Source: Peptococcaceae bacterium BRH_c23 (lineage in GTDB: Bacteria; Bacillota_B; Desulfitobacteriia; Desulfitobacteriales; Desulfitobacteriaceae). Taken from it: a DNA stretch of 47,591 nt. The translations under genes and the position numbers were made by a program. Under the pieces are notes generated by a model. That model ran no database searches. It worked only from the letters and a program-made list of their open reading frames with translations, and was not told the origin of the DNA. Below are positions 37,374 to 45,382 of the stretch, piece by piece (position 1 is the first letter of the stretch; the number at the start of each line of letters is the position of its first letter). The stretch spans positions 1-47,591 of the forward strand of contig LADV01000019.1 of NCBI GenBank assembly GCA_000961805.1, in the 5' to 3' direction.

Positions 37374-38426
37374 AGGGACGCTCAGGATTACGTCACCGGC
37401 TGCCGAGGACTAGGCCGCTAGTTATCCAGCCTGAAATATAAAGCGAGCCTGGTCCTCTTGGGCGTTCGCTGCAGACTGTTAAGGTACCCTGTTTTATTTG
37501 CTCTATGTCTGGCCTCCTAATACTGTAGCAAGAAAAACAGCGATCTAAAAGGACTAATCTGCTAGTCATCCGGCTTGAACTATAAGCCGGCAGCACAGTC
37601 CTCTCGCGGATGCGTTTCGGGTCCTGGCCGGCTGCCGCTCAGTGGATCTCCCCTCGAACCTCGTGGAGCTAACTGAGCTAAGAGCGCGGTTATCCCGCAG
37701 CTGGAGTAGGGCCCGCCGTTTCGGGTCTTGGCCCTGCCGCTCCGCACTCACCCCTCGTAACCTCGGGCTGCCTCCGGAGCTTGGCTCGCCGACTTGGGTC
37801 CAGGCTTATCTCCGAATGAGAGTCACCCCTCCGCCTCGGGTTGCCTCACATCCTTGGCGCGTGGTTTATGGTCTTGGCACGCTTCCCAGCAGGTGCGTTC
37901 CCTCCTAGAAGGCCCTGATCCTCCTGCGTCGGGATCCGTGCCTTACTGCGTCGAGAACCCCCCGCTCGGACGAAGCTGCATGAAGGCCTGGGTGCGGCCT
38001 ACATGCCGAAGCTCAGACTTGGGCCCGTGAGTTTGGGTCTTGGCCCGTCGCTCATTTTTATAGCTCCGTTCTGACAATGATTGGATCTAGTCGCTTATCA
38101 TGTGCCCTCTCTCACTTCTCACACTGCTTGGTGTGCATACTCGGCATCGAGGTATAGTCCCATACGTGCACGGGTACCTCCTTGCTCTAGATACTCTTGT
38201 CTTCGGCGTCCTTCCCCTCCGTTTAGCTTACCTGGTAGTACCGCCCAGGATTGCGTCAAGGTCTGCATACGACTTGGCTGGCATTTATTCATCTGCTCGG
38301 TATTCCTATTATCATTACTCTTCTAAGAACTGAACATCTATTAATACTACATATAATCGTTCATAAAACCTATGCATAGTGCAGGTCATTGTACTCTCAT
38401 ATTGCCTTTTGAGACTTCTTTGGATC
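37374..38426. other. GC-rich noncoding region with degenerate modules
   Basis: Excluding copy B, this stretch carries looser copies of the same modules. CCCCTC followed by CCTCGGG recurs at about 37753 and 37838. GGGTC(C/T)TGG or GGTCTTGG recurs at 37365, 37723, 37792, 37871 and 38036. A third partial copy of the GGACTA...GCTAGT.ATCC block is at 37407-37465. Around 37735-37785 the stem is GCTCCG/CGGAGC where copies A and B have GCTCAGT/ACTGAGC. Open frames on both strands are by-products of high GC. I see no gene. Confidence 0.55.
37483..37731. repeat. GC-rich structured direct repeat, copy B of pair 1
   Basis: Second copy of the 249-bp unit. The stem CCGGCTT/AAGCCGG with loop GAACTAT is perfect here and imperfect in copy A. 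The inner hairpin differs in sequence from copy A (CTC-GTG-GAG against CTTC-GG-GAAG) while pairing is kept. AGGACT and AGTCCT close a branched unit at about 37540-37600. Diverged sequence with kept pairing argues for selection on structure. Confidence 0.7.
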
Positions 38427-38580
38427 GCTGGACGGACCATGCCGCACGCACAGGAAAGTGCGGCCTGCCAGCGGGCTCGGCCTGCGAGCCGTCCGTCCCC
38501 GAATTCCCGCTCACGCTGGTCATACGCGGCCGGGGCCGGGAACCGCGAATTTCCTCCTACGTCGCTCATACGCGGACGAG
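38427..38580. repeat. GC-rich structured direct repeat, copy A of pair 2
   Basis: About 154 bp that recur at 38791-38943. It folds as a branched structure: GGACGGAC pairs with GTCCGTCC and encloses GCCGCAC/GTGCGGC (10-base loop) and GGCTCG/CGAGCC. The sub-motif TCATACGCGG occurs twice inside the unit. This strongly suggests a structured RNA or a DNA element that extrudes hairpins. Confidence 0.75.
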
Positions 38581-38790
38581 AGTTGGCACCGATCAGGCGA
38601 AGTTCCCTCCTGCGTCGGTCCGCCGCCTGGGTTACGACGTGGTTGGAACGTTGACGAGGTATAAACGAGGTGGGGGACCCGCCCTTCATGCATGTCTTGG
38701 ACCGTCGAGATTAAGATCGGCACGGTTGTCTCAGGGGGAGACACCCGTGCCGACGAAGAATAAGAGTGTGATAACGGGTCCAGGTCCGTC

Positions 38791-38943
38791 GCTGGACGGA
38801 CCATGCCGCACGCACAGGAAAGTGCGGCATGCCAGCGAGATCGGCCTGCAGGCCGTCCGTCCCCGAATTCCCGCTCACGCTGGTCATACGCGGCCGGGTC
38901 CGAGGGCCGCGTATTCCTCCTGCGTCGCTCATACACGGACGGG
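38791..38943. repeat. GC-rich structured direct repeat, copy B of pair 2
   Basis: Second copy, 364 bp from the first. The outer stem GGACGGAC/GTCCGTCC and the GCCGCAC/GTGCGGC hairpin are identical. The third hairpin has changed to CGGCC-TGCA-GGCCG but still pairs. CCTCCTGCGTCG, also seen at about 37920, 38554 (one change) and 38609, is present. Confidence 0.75.
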
Positions 38944-38971
38944 TGGGGATAGTTCGCTCGGCGCTAGCCAG

Positions 38972-39004
38972 CAGAACATTCTATGCTGAAGCGAGAATGT
39001 CCTG
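38972..39004. repeat. Long hairpin at the edge of the GC-rich region
   Basis: CAG-A-ACATTCT pairs with AGAATGT-C-CTG (10 bp with one mismatch) around an 11-base loop. It lies 24-56 bp past the stop of the minus-strand membrane protein gene and could end or protect that transcript. No T-run follows. Confidence 0.45.
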
Positions 39005-39027
39005 CGGACTCCAGCTTTTTGGTTTTG

Positions 39028-40476
39028 TCATCGTGTCCATGTGGCAGATGCGAGCATATCCTCGGACCTTGCACTCCTGTAACAACTGGTTACTTCCCCC
39101 AATATAATAGGCTCCATATTCTCAAACTTTGACTTTTTCAATAGTTTGTCGGAGTTTTGAAGTAATTGATCCCAAATATCGTCATTAATACTTTCAAGAT
39201 GCTTCAGTTCTAATTCTGCTCTATCAAATAACCAATATTTAACCGATGGAATGAGGTATCTAATTAACGCTAACCATTCAGCATAATTAATAGCAAGAGG
39301 GTTTCCTTGCCTTAAATATACTTTTCCAACATTTGCCGCACAAGCTATAGAATGAGAACTTAATAACATGGATCGGTATTTAGGATTACCTCCCACCATA
39401 AAAACAATATCGTCGTTTTCTACAAAATGACGGATCATTATATACATTCTTAAAATAATTTCAATTGATGCCGGAGTAATACTCATCGTCGCAAAATGCC
39501 TTAAATCGTACCCATGGTAATACATCCATTTAGTTAACTGACTAATGGTTGCAGTCTTCCCATTAGGTCTTTTAAAACTACCAACATTTAATAACTCAAA
39601 AATCGAAGCAAAAGGGATCGGCAATCCTTTCTTAGTACAAACATCCGAACACAAATGCAGAAATTGTTTCACAACTGCTTCAAGAGGATCCGTACCCACA
39701 CTCACCTTTTCAATAACAATAATTCCATCCTTAAGAGATGTAGAAGTTCCCCTTATTATATCGATTACTCCAAAAATCAAACCTAAAATGGGGTCATGAC
39801 CAATCGTATCAATTCTATGAGTAGAACCACCAGTGTTATCGTATGGAACTTTAGCTACATTTTCAAGCCAGCTCTGTAAACCGTCCGGTAATCTTAAGCT
39901 CTGTAGCCATTTAGTCAACGGACTACCTTTTTGTCCTTTATATACACCTGACGTCATATCTTTAGGTATCGCTACAATGAATATATCAGTAAGTGCAGCC
40001 ACAATTCCTGCAAGCCCAACGAATATATAATCCCATTTATCCCATTTAAATTGCTTGCTATACTTTTCGCTATTAATAGTCTCTAAATCAATATTAGATA
40101 AAAACATTTCATATGGAACAAATGGATTGATATCGTTTTTCAAGGAATATTTATAACATTCCACAACATAATCATCCCATGTGGTAAATTCAATTTTTTC
40201 GAAATAAAATTTAATTTCAGCTCGTTTTTTCTCATAAATAGAATTAATACTCTCTGTTTCTAGCTGCGCATTTAAAATATCTTCTTCGGAAAGCAACTCA
40301 ATATCCTGTAATAATTCATCTAGCATTTTTTGGACCGATATAATTTCCATCGCAGTATCTCTATTTGTAGAAAAGGCTGTTTCAATATCTTCAATTTTTT
40401 GAGTCATTTTAGTTACTATGTTATATTGAACATTAATAATGGGATGCAGGCCATCTAACTCTTCCTGTGTTAGCAT
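39028..40476 (-). CDS. Membrane-associated protein of unknown function, partner of the TerB-like gene
   Basis: A 482-residue protein I cannot name. The first 120 residues are helical and acidic. A hydrophobic segment, WDYIFVGLAGIVAALTDIFIVAI, at about residues 153-175 and a weaker one near 235 suggest membrane contact. The rest is helical. The ATG at 40476 overlaps the stop of the upstream gene (ATGCTAA), so the two are coupled; a TTG at 40485 is the alternative. The last 15-20 residues fall where the DNA turns GC-rich, so the natural C-terminus may have been replaced. A TerB-like protein next to a membrane protein recalls two-gene systems such as Bunzi, but I cannot confirm this. Confidence 0.65.
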   Translation of the reverse strand: MLTQEELDGLHPIINVQYNIVTKMTQKIEDIETAFSTNRDTAMEIISVQKMLDELLQDIELLSEEDILNAQLETESINSIYEKKRAEIKFYFEKIEFTTWDDYVVECYKYSLKNDINPFVPYEMFLSNIDLETINSEKYSKQFKWDKWDYIFVGLAGIVAALTDIFIVAIPKDMTSGVYKGQKGSPLTKWLQSLRLPDGLQSWLENVAKVPYDNTGGSTHRIDTIGHDPILGLIFGVIDIIRGTSTSLKDGIIVIEKVSVGTDPLEAVVKQFLHLCSDVCTKKGLPIPFASIFELLNVGSFKRPNGKTATISQLTKWMYYHGYDLRHFATMSITPASIEIILRMYIMIRHFVENDDIVFMVGGNPKYRSMLLSSHSIACAANVGKVYLRQGNPLAINYAEWLALIRYLIPSVKYWLFDRAELELKHLESINDDIWDQLLQNSDKLLKKSKFENMEPIILGEVTSCYRSARSEDMLASATWTR

Positions 40477-41435
40477 GCCGCACAACCTTGTTTCTTAGAA
40501 TTCTGAATTTGTCTCAACTTTTGTATAACTTCCTGAAGTTTATGAATAGCTTCTCTATTAGACTCTGCATCTTGTGCCTTCTTTTCTAATTCCATTAATT
40601 TGTCAATTAAATTATTTATTGTATCCTGTAAATTTCTAATTACTTGCTCGGCGCGCCTTTCTTTTGCAAGTTGAGCTTTTTCTTTCTGTTTTTTACCTCC
40701 AACATCAAGTAAGTTTGTCACAACAACAAAAATAACTGTTCCGATAACAATTGCGATTCCTATTCCAGGAATCATTCCAAACCCTAATCCAAGTGCCGCT
40801 AGTCCACTAGTAATTCCCGCTGCACTTAACCCGATTACACTACCACTAAAGTACACAGCAGCTATCGGAACACCAACTGCACCCAATGCGCCAATTCCCG
40901 CTTTCAAAGTATCAGCCGCAAACTGATCATCGATTCCTCTCTGGGCAATTTCTTTAGCTTTTTGTGCAAATTTACGCATCTCTTTGTTTTGATCATCAGT
41001 GATACTGAATTCGTTACTTAACCTTCCAAGAAATTCTTGTTGTGTAGAATTTAATTCATCATTACATATTGATATCTCGATACAATTTAAATAAGCTATG
41101 TACTTAATTTCCTTCTCATATTCCTTGACATTTTGAACTATTACTTCAATGTTGGGCTCTTCAACTAAATAGTTTTGAATTTCTAATTTACCGCTTTCAG
41201 AGAATCCGTCTGTGTTCATAATTTCGTAAATTTTCCTTAATTCGTCCTTATAGAGTCCTCCGTCAACATAGGCTATCTTAAATAGAAGTCCATATATATC
41301 AATCAGCTGCTTTTCACTAAATTTTATTTCTTTTGGTTCCGCGTCCTCAATATTTTCCTTAATATCAGATATTTTAGTCACTGCAAAATCAATTGAGCTC
41401 TCAGTGGCTTCCTTTAATTTATCAAAAAAAGACAT
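40470..41435 (-). CDS. TerB-like membrane protein with a Cys-rich C-terminus
   Basis: A 321-residue protein. Residues about 40-165 look like a TerB-type helical domain: LLFKIAYVDGGLYKDELRKI, with the acidic VDGxxxxxE pattern, and a repeated helical hairpin. Residues about 178-245 are very rich in Gly and Ala (GIGALGAVGVPIAAVYFSG, then GLAALGLGFGMIPGIG), forming two or three membrane helices. A basic coiled coil (about 250-315) follows, and the chain ends KKQGCAAC. TerB domains occur in membrane-linked stress and phage-defence complexes. AGGAGGG before the ATG makes the start secure. It is the first gene of the pair. Confidence 0.7.
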   Translation of the reverse strand: MSFFDKLKEATESSIDFAVTKISDIKENIEDAEPKEIKFSEKQLIDIYGLLFKIAYVDGGLYKDELRKIYEIMNTDGFSESGKLEIQNYLVEEPNIEVIVQNVKEYEKEIKYIAYLNCIEISICNDELNSTQQEFLGRLSNEFSITDDQNKEMRKFAQKAKEIAQRGIDDQFAADTLKAGIGALGAVGVPIAAVYFSGSVIGLSAAGITSGLAALGLGFGMIPGIGIAIVIGTVIFVVVTNLLDVGGKKQKEKAQLAKERRAEQVIRNLQDTINNLIDKLMELEKKAQDAESNREAIHKLQEVIQKLRQIQNSKKQGCAAC

Positions 41436-41970
41436 ATCTTTACCCTCCTGTAAAATCCGTTCTCACTTAAAATTATTCGGGACGGTTTTCGCTAATTATT
41501 TTCTTCTTTATCTGCGTCTATTACCGCCCCCAAAGGTTTTACCTTGAGTGGAATGTCGCTTTAATATGATCTCCTGTTCGGTTTCTACACAAGTCATTCT
41601 TATTTGCACCTGTTTTTGCTGGAAAATATGACTTTTAAATTCTTCACTAATCTGTTTTATTCTCTATTATTTATTGTAATCCTTTCTTATTTAGGAAATA
41701 AATCCTAAGCTTAGCTTATATACATTAGCCCACTCCAAATTGGCTATCATTACTCTTACTACCCACAGGGGGTTGCGACCAGCTTAAATTTCAATCATCG
41801 TTGGATGACGCTTCGTTGGAATCGTAATTGAAGCTGTAACGATTCAAAGTCGTCAACTGCTGACATAGGTTCAGAGTCATAAGCAGCTATGGAGCAGCTT
41901 CCTCCCGGGCCGGCCTGTTTTGAACCTGCACACAGCCTCCAGTTTAAAAATATGGCGGTTTTGTCCTGGA
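41436..41970. other. Intergenic, no gene seen
   Basis: About 530 bp between the TerB-like gene and the topoisomerase-like gene. The left 300 bp are AT-rich and should hold the promoter of the TerB-like pair. The right 200 bp have higher GC and no open frame with a ribosome site. CGTTGGATGACGC and CGTTGGAATCG near 41,800 are an imperfect short repeat. Confidence 0.4.
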
Positions 41971-41986
41971 CTAATCTAGATTAGTC
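41969..41986. repeat. Perfect 18-bp palindrome over the topoisomerase-like stop codon
   Basis: GACTAATCTAGATTAGTC equals its own reverse complement and contains the TAG stop of the minus-strand gene and its last four codons. No T-run follows, so it is more likely a protein-binding site or recombination end than a terminator. Confidence 0.6.
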
Positions 41987-44199
41987 AGACCTGAAAACCG
42001 GCAATTTTTAATCATCTCCTCGGACACAGCTTCCACTACATCCTTCCAGTGCCGGACCGGTTCCTGCCCCAGTTCCGCCGGCACCGTCTCCGCTAACCGG
42101 GCTTGGCTGTCCCCACAGCGCTCTTTGACCTGCCGAACCGCTTCCGCTACCTGATTGTCGTAGTGATGTTGTTCCAACAGTTCCGCCGCAATCCTTTGGC
42201 CCAGTTTATCCTGAAGGCTTTTATCCAGGCTCTCCTGCATAATCCTTTCAGGGGGTATCACTTTGCCTTTATTGTGCAATTGGATTTTCCCCTCCAGCCA
42301 GGCTAGAAACTGGGGAGTACTCATGGCATTCAGTTCCACTCTGTTGTTCTGCAGCCATCTCTCCCACAGGGGATCTATATAGCTGGCCACGCCTTTCTTA
42401 CGGCCGGATTTTTCCACCGTTTCGACCTCCAGCCCCATGGCGAGGGCTTCTTCAGGGTCTAAGCCCAGATTGATGATCTTCACTTTTCTGCCGGGCCTGG
42501 CTCCGGTTTCATTCTGCAGGGTATCATAGATGATCGTGCCATAAGCGTCGGCGTCATGAATGCAGAAAAAGGTGATCTCTTCCTCTGAATTTTCCCCGAG
42601 GGCATCCAGCAAATCCTTGACCGCCCGGCTGGCATAACCTTTACTGGTGAGCAGGGCCATATCATATTTCTCCGGGATTTTCTTTTCCTTGAGCACATTG
42701 AAGAAGCCCTCTTTTTCAATATACAGGACTTTGTTGAATGTCCAGGCGGGCTTATGATAATTTTCCACCGCGATGGTGCCGATGGGAATATCTTGACCGC
42801 AATGAGGATGGTACAGCGTCCCCCGCTCATCCCGGTACATCAGCGGAATGTCGCCGTGTTCCGCCTCATAACTGCCGATCAGATCCCGGCAGAAATAAGT
42901 GTAATCCGGCTCTTTCCCCGTTTCACGGATCACGTAGGGCCGGACGGCATAATAGAGCTGGCGCAGGCTGAAGCGGTATTCCCCGTTGCCGCTGGCTTTG
43001 GCAATAGCTTTTTCCAGGCATACCGCCACAACTTCTTTCTGGGATTTCGTTTTAATTACAGGGGTGGGCAGGGATTTTTGGGCTCTGTCCACCGCCTTTT
43101 TAATACCATCTCGAATCTCGTCGGCGATGACCGAGAGATCCGGCTCTTTCCCGTCCGTCACAATGGGGATATAAGGTGTCATGATATTGATTAATATAAC
43201 GGCGGGCTTGGCCTTAACATTGCAGATTAAGCCGCAGCCGAAAAGATTCAGCTCATTTTTGTTGTGGTAGATATTGACCTCGCCGGTCACCGGTGATTTG
43301 TTGAGTAATACCGTGAGATGAGGTGTAGCGGAGAGCGCCGCATAGACTTCCAGGACAAAGGGTATTTCCGCCTCCTGGTTCCCTTTCATATTCCTGACCT
43401 TAAAGACACCGGATGATTTACAGTAGTCCTTCCAGTTAACCAGCTGGCCGATCCGCCCCAGCCGCTCCGGATTAACATTTTTAACCTGGGCTCTCAGCTC
43501 ACCCAAAAGCCCTTCTGTTTCGCTAAAGCCTAAGGCAGCGGCAGGTGTCTTGGAATAGTTAGCGGCTATTATCCCAGCTTTTCTGCCGGTACAGCCATCA
43601 AATTGGGCGATCAGTTCCCTGACCGATCCGCTGAAGGATTGAAACAATTCAAAAAAGTTCTCGCTGGTATACCAATAGGGAGAGGTGTTTCCTCGGTAGG
43701 TTTCACCTTGGGCATAGTCTATCGCCAGGCGCGCCCAGTTTGAATCGATGGGCATTTTGCCTAAAGTCAAGCTGATTTTTGTCCCCTCTTCGTGATATGC
43801 ACCTAAACATTCCGGGAGGGCCCTGCCGTCCTTTTGCCAATGGATTTTATAAGTTTTCCCTCGGGTGGAAACATAGAGTTCGCCGCCCGATGCTGCTACC
43901 GCCCCGGCTACCACGCGCAGGCCATTCCCCAGCGCTCCTCTGGTAGGCAATCTTAAATACTTAGAGGATCTGAGGGGCCTGTTGATTGAAAACAGTTCGG
44001 GATCCAGGCCGTTGCCGTGATCCTTGACATAAAAAAACTCCCCCCCATAACCAATTTCACAATCTCCTCCTAGATCTAGAGCATTGTCTACCAGTTCCTT
44101 ACAAACCAACAGGGATAATTTGCTTTTAGGCACCCCTGCCTTTTGGGGCAGTGTCTCCATATTTCTGAACAATTTCCAGTCTTCCCGTTCAAATAGCAT
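41971..44199 (-). CDS. Single-chain topoisomerase VI-type protein (Topo VIII-like)
   Basis: A 742-residue fusion of both halves of a type IIB topoisomerase. The N-terminal GHKL ATPase has KELVDNALDLGG (33-44, metal-binding Asn), VKDHGNGL (58-65) and GALGNGLR (88-95). A transducer-like region follows to about 390. The A-like half has SLRQLYYAV at 411-419, matching the 5Y-CAP motif of Spo11/Topo VIA with Tyr416 or Tyr417 catalytic. Its Toprim domain has YIEKEG (Glu495 or Glu497) and HDADAYG (Asp549, Asp551). Fused B-A enzymes called Topo VIII are known from bacterial mobile elements. All catalytic motifs look intact. GC is higher than in its neighbours, suggesting separate acquisition. Confidence 0.8.
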   Translation of the reverse strand: MLFEREDWKLFRNMETLPQKAGVPKSKLSLLVCKELVDNALDLGGDCEIGYGGEFFYVKDHGNGLDPELFSINRPLRSSKYLRLPTRGALGNGLRVVAGAVAASGGELYVSTRGKTYKIHWQKDGRALPECLGAYHEEGTKISLTLGKMPIDSNWARLAIDYAQGETYRGNTSPYWYTSENFFELFQSFSGSVRELIAQFDGCTGRKAGIIAANYSKTPAAALGFSETEGLLGELRAQVKNVNPERLGRIGQLVNWKDYCKSSGVFKVRNMKGNQEAEIPFVLEVYAALSATPHLTVLLNKSPVTGEVNIYHNKNELNLFGCGLICNVKAKPAVILINIMTPYIPIVTDGKEPDLSVIADEIRDGIKKAVDRAQKSLPTPVIKTKSQKEVVAVCLEKAIAKASGNGEYRFSLRQLYYAVRPYVIRETGKEPDYTYFCRDLIGSYEAEHGDIPLMYRDERGTLYHPHCGQDIPIGTIAVENYHKPAWTFNKVLYIEKEGFFNVLKEKKIPEKYDMALLTSKGYASRAVKDLLDALGENSEEEITFFCIHDADAYGTIIYDTLQNETGARPGRKVKIINLGLDPEEALAMGLEVETVEKSGRKKGVASYIDPLWERWLQNNRVELNAMSTPQFLAWLEGKIQLHNKGKVIPPERIMQESLDKSLQDKLGQRIAAELLEQHHYDNQVAEAVRQVKERCGDSQARLAETVPAELGQEPVRHWKDVVEAVSEEMIKNCRFSGLTNLD

Positions 44200-44412
44200 G
44201 CTCTGAATTCATTCCTTCTCAAAGAAATTACTGGAATATAATATGTTCAGGCTTCGAAAAATGTCAGACAACTTGGCAAATTACTCTGAAGCAATCCGTC
44301 CACTTGTCATGAAAGTGAAAGGAGCTGCCTTTTCATGAATGTCCTCAGACATCATTATGAGACAGCCCCCAATAATCTGTACTAAATTCCAATACGGCTT
44401 ACAATTTGCCTC

Positions 44413-44670
44413 CTATAACAGCCAGCTGTAGTCCTGCCTGCAGTCTGCCACAACGTCCACGCAGACATTTTCCCCTTTTATTTGGTAAATCAGCAAGTAT
44501 CGCTTTGCCATTAGAAGCTTAAGATATTTGCCTGCCGGTACCAGCGGATCGGAAAGCCAAGAGTTCCGCTCCGAAAATTCCTCCAGAAATTTTGCCTTCG
44601 CGCTGAACTCGGAATAGAGATAACTACGGCATTTATCCCTCTTTTCAAATTCGATAGCCTTTCTATTCAT
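44413..44670 (-). CDS. RelE/ParE-like toxin
   Basis: An 85-residue basic protein. The C-terminal half, KRYLLIYQIKGENVCVDVVADCRQDYSWLL in segments, has the strand-strand-GRQDY ending of RelE/ParE toxins, which cut mRNA on the ribosome or poison gyrase. The N-terminal helical part is less typical. Its ATG lies in an ATGA overlap with a second minus-strand frame ending in KMKMSRIL, the usual arrangement of an antitoxin-toxin pair, but that upstream frame carries no antitoxin I recognise. The pair may therefore be broken or the toxin orphaned. Confidence 0.55.
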   Translation of the reverse strand: MNRKAIEFEKRDKCRSYLYSEFSAKAKFLEEFSERNSWLSDPLVPAGKYLKLLMAKRYLLIYQIKGENVCVDVVADCRQDYSWLL

Positions 44671-44754
44671 AAAATCCGTGACATCTTCATCTTGATTGCA
44701 ACAAAAAAGAGAGAGCGCATCTCTCCATAACTCGGCCCACTAAGAGTAACTTCC

Positions 44755-44781
44755 GCGGGCATCTGCCCGCTCCATGGAGCG
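44755..44781. repeat. Back-to-back palindromes near the island boundary
   Basis: GCGGGCA-TC-TGCCCGC (7-bp stem, 2-base loop) is followed without a gap by CGCTCCATGGAGCG, a perfect 14-bp palindrome sharing its first bases. Adjacent hairpins of this kind occur at ends of mobile elements and in REP-like repeats. It lies between the toxin gene and the integrase remnant. Confidence 0.5.
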
Positions 44782-44913
44782 CATCGAGGAACGGGTGAGC
44801 ACTCTTGATCCAGCCGCCCGGAGTAAATGACTTAAGATTGATGTAGATGTTTTCTTCCTTTACTGGGAGTTGTACACCAGCCTTCGTGCCAGCCTCCAGC
44901 TCCACCTTATTTA

Positions 44914-45141
44914 ATGGACCTCTTAAAAGTCGTGATCATGGATGGCTTCACGCTCAAAAAGAACGAGCGAAAAATAATTGATATTAATGACAAGCTCGTA
45001 AGAGACAAAAAAATACCGAAGACTCGTTTGCACTTTCTTCGGCATTATCATGCGACATGGCTGTATGAAAATAATGTACTAGACCAATTGAAAAATCATC
45101 GAGCTCCAACAAAAAGAAAGCAGATAGAACTAAAAGCATGA
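44914..45141 (+). pseudogene. Tyrosine recombinase (integrase) C-terminal remnant
   Basis: A 75-codon frame with LHFLRHYHATWLYENN, the HxLRHxxAT motif that carries the second catalytic Arg and His of phage and island integrases. The N-terminal domains, the first Arg box, the LGH motif and the catalytic Tyr are missing; after the motif the frame ends in KNHRAPTKRKQIELKA, unlike an intact integrase. It points toward the tRNA-Pro gene 100 bp away, the normal position for an island integrase at its attachment site. It is decayed and cannot be active. The terminator follows directly. Confidence 0.7.
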
Positions 45142-45145
45142 TACT

Positions 45146-45176
45146 AAAATAGACCATTCAAGATGGTCTATTTTTT
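45146..45176 (+). terminator. Rho-independent terminator after the integrase remnant
   Basis: A perfect 11-bp stem, AAAATAGACCA and TGGTCTATTTT, with loop TTCAAGA, ending in a T-run. It lies 5 bp after the stop of the remnant. The A-run on the other side makes it bidirectional. Confidence 0.85.
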
Positions 45177-45218
45177 GGTCGGCATTAGGTCAACATTTGC
45201 AGTTTGACCCGCCTACCT

Positions 45219-45238
45219 TAAAAGGCTGAGAGCCTTAA
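45219..45238 (-). terminator. Probable terminator of tRNA-Pro
   Basis: On the minus strand AAGGCT-CTC-AGCCTT followed by TT, 9 bp past the CCA end of the tRNA. The short 6-bp stem and short T-run are modest but well placed. Confidence 0.55.
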
Positions 45239-45244
45239 TATTAC

Positions 45245-45321
45245 TGGTCGGAGCGACATGATTTGAACATGCGACCTCTACCACCCCAAGGTAGCGCTCT
45301 ACCAAGCTGAGCCACGCCCCG
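45245..45321 (-). tRNA. tRNA-Pro (anticodon GGG)
   Basis: A 77-nt cloverleaf with encoded CCA. The acceptor arms CGGGGCG and CGCTCCG pair with one G-U. The D-arm is GGCTCAGCTTGGTAGAGC. The anticodon stem CTACC/GGTAG holds loop TTGGGGT, giving GGG. The T-arm has GTTCAAATC. tRNA genes are classic integration sites, and the integrase remnant lies on its 3' side, so its 3' end is the likely attachment site of the island. Confidence 0.95.
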
Positions 45322-45382
45322 ATTTCAATGCCCTCATTTGACGGCTTTTAAAGGATACCATATTTGCTTTAAATCCGCAACC

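Noticed and set aside
37125..38943. CRISPR array or integron attC array
   Set aside because: Repeat units are long, diverged and offset by about 360 bp, with no short identical repeats, no unique spacers, no cas genes, and no attC core sequences.
37393..39107. Many open frames on both strands in the GC-rich block
   Set aside because: High GC lowers stop-codon frequency, the frames overlap on both strands, are Arg/Pro/Ser-rich, and span the repeated hairpins. None has a ribosome site in place.
44687..44905. 72-codon frame next to the RelE/ParE-like toxin as an antitoxin
   Set aside because: It is in a different frame from the one that overlaps the toxin start, lacks an antitoxin motif and spans the palindromes at 44755-44781.
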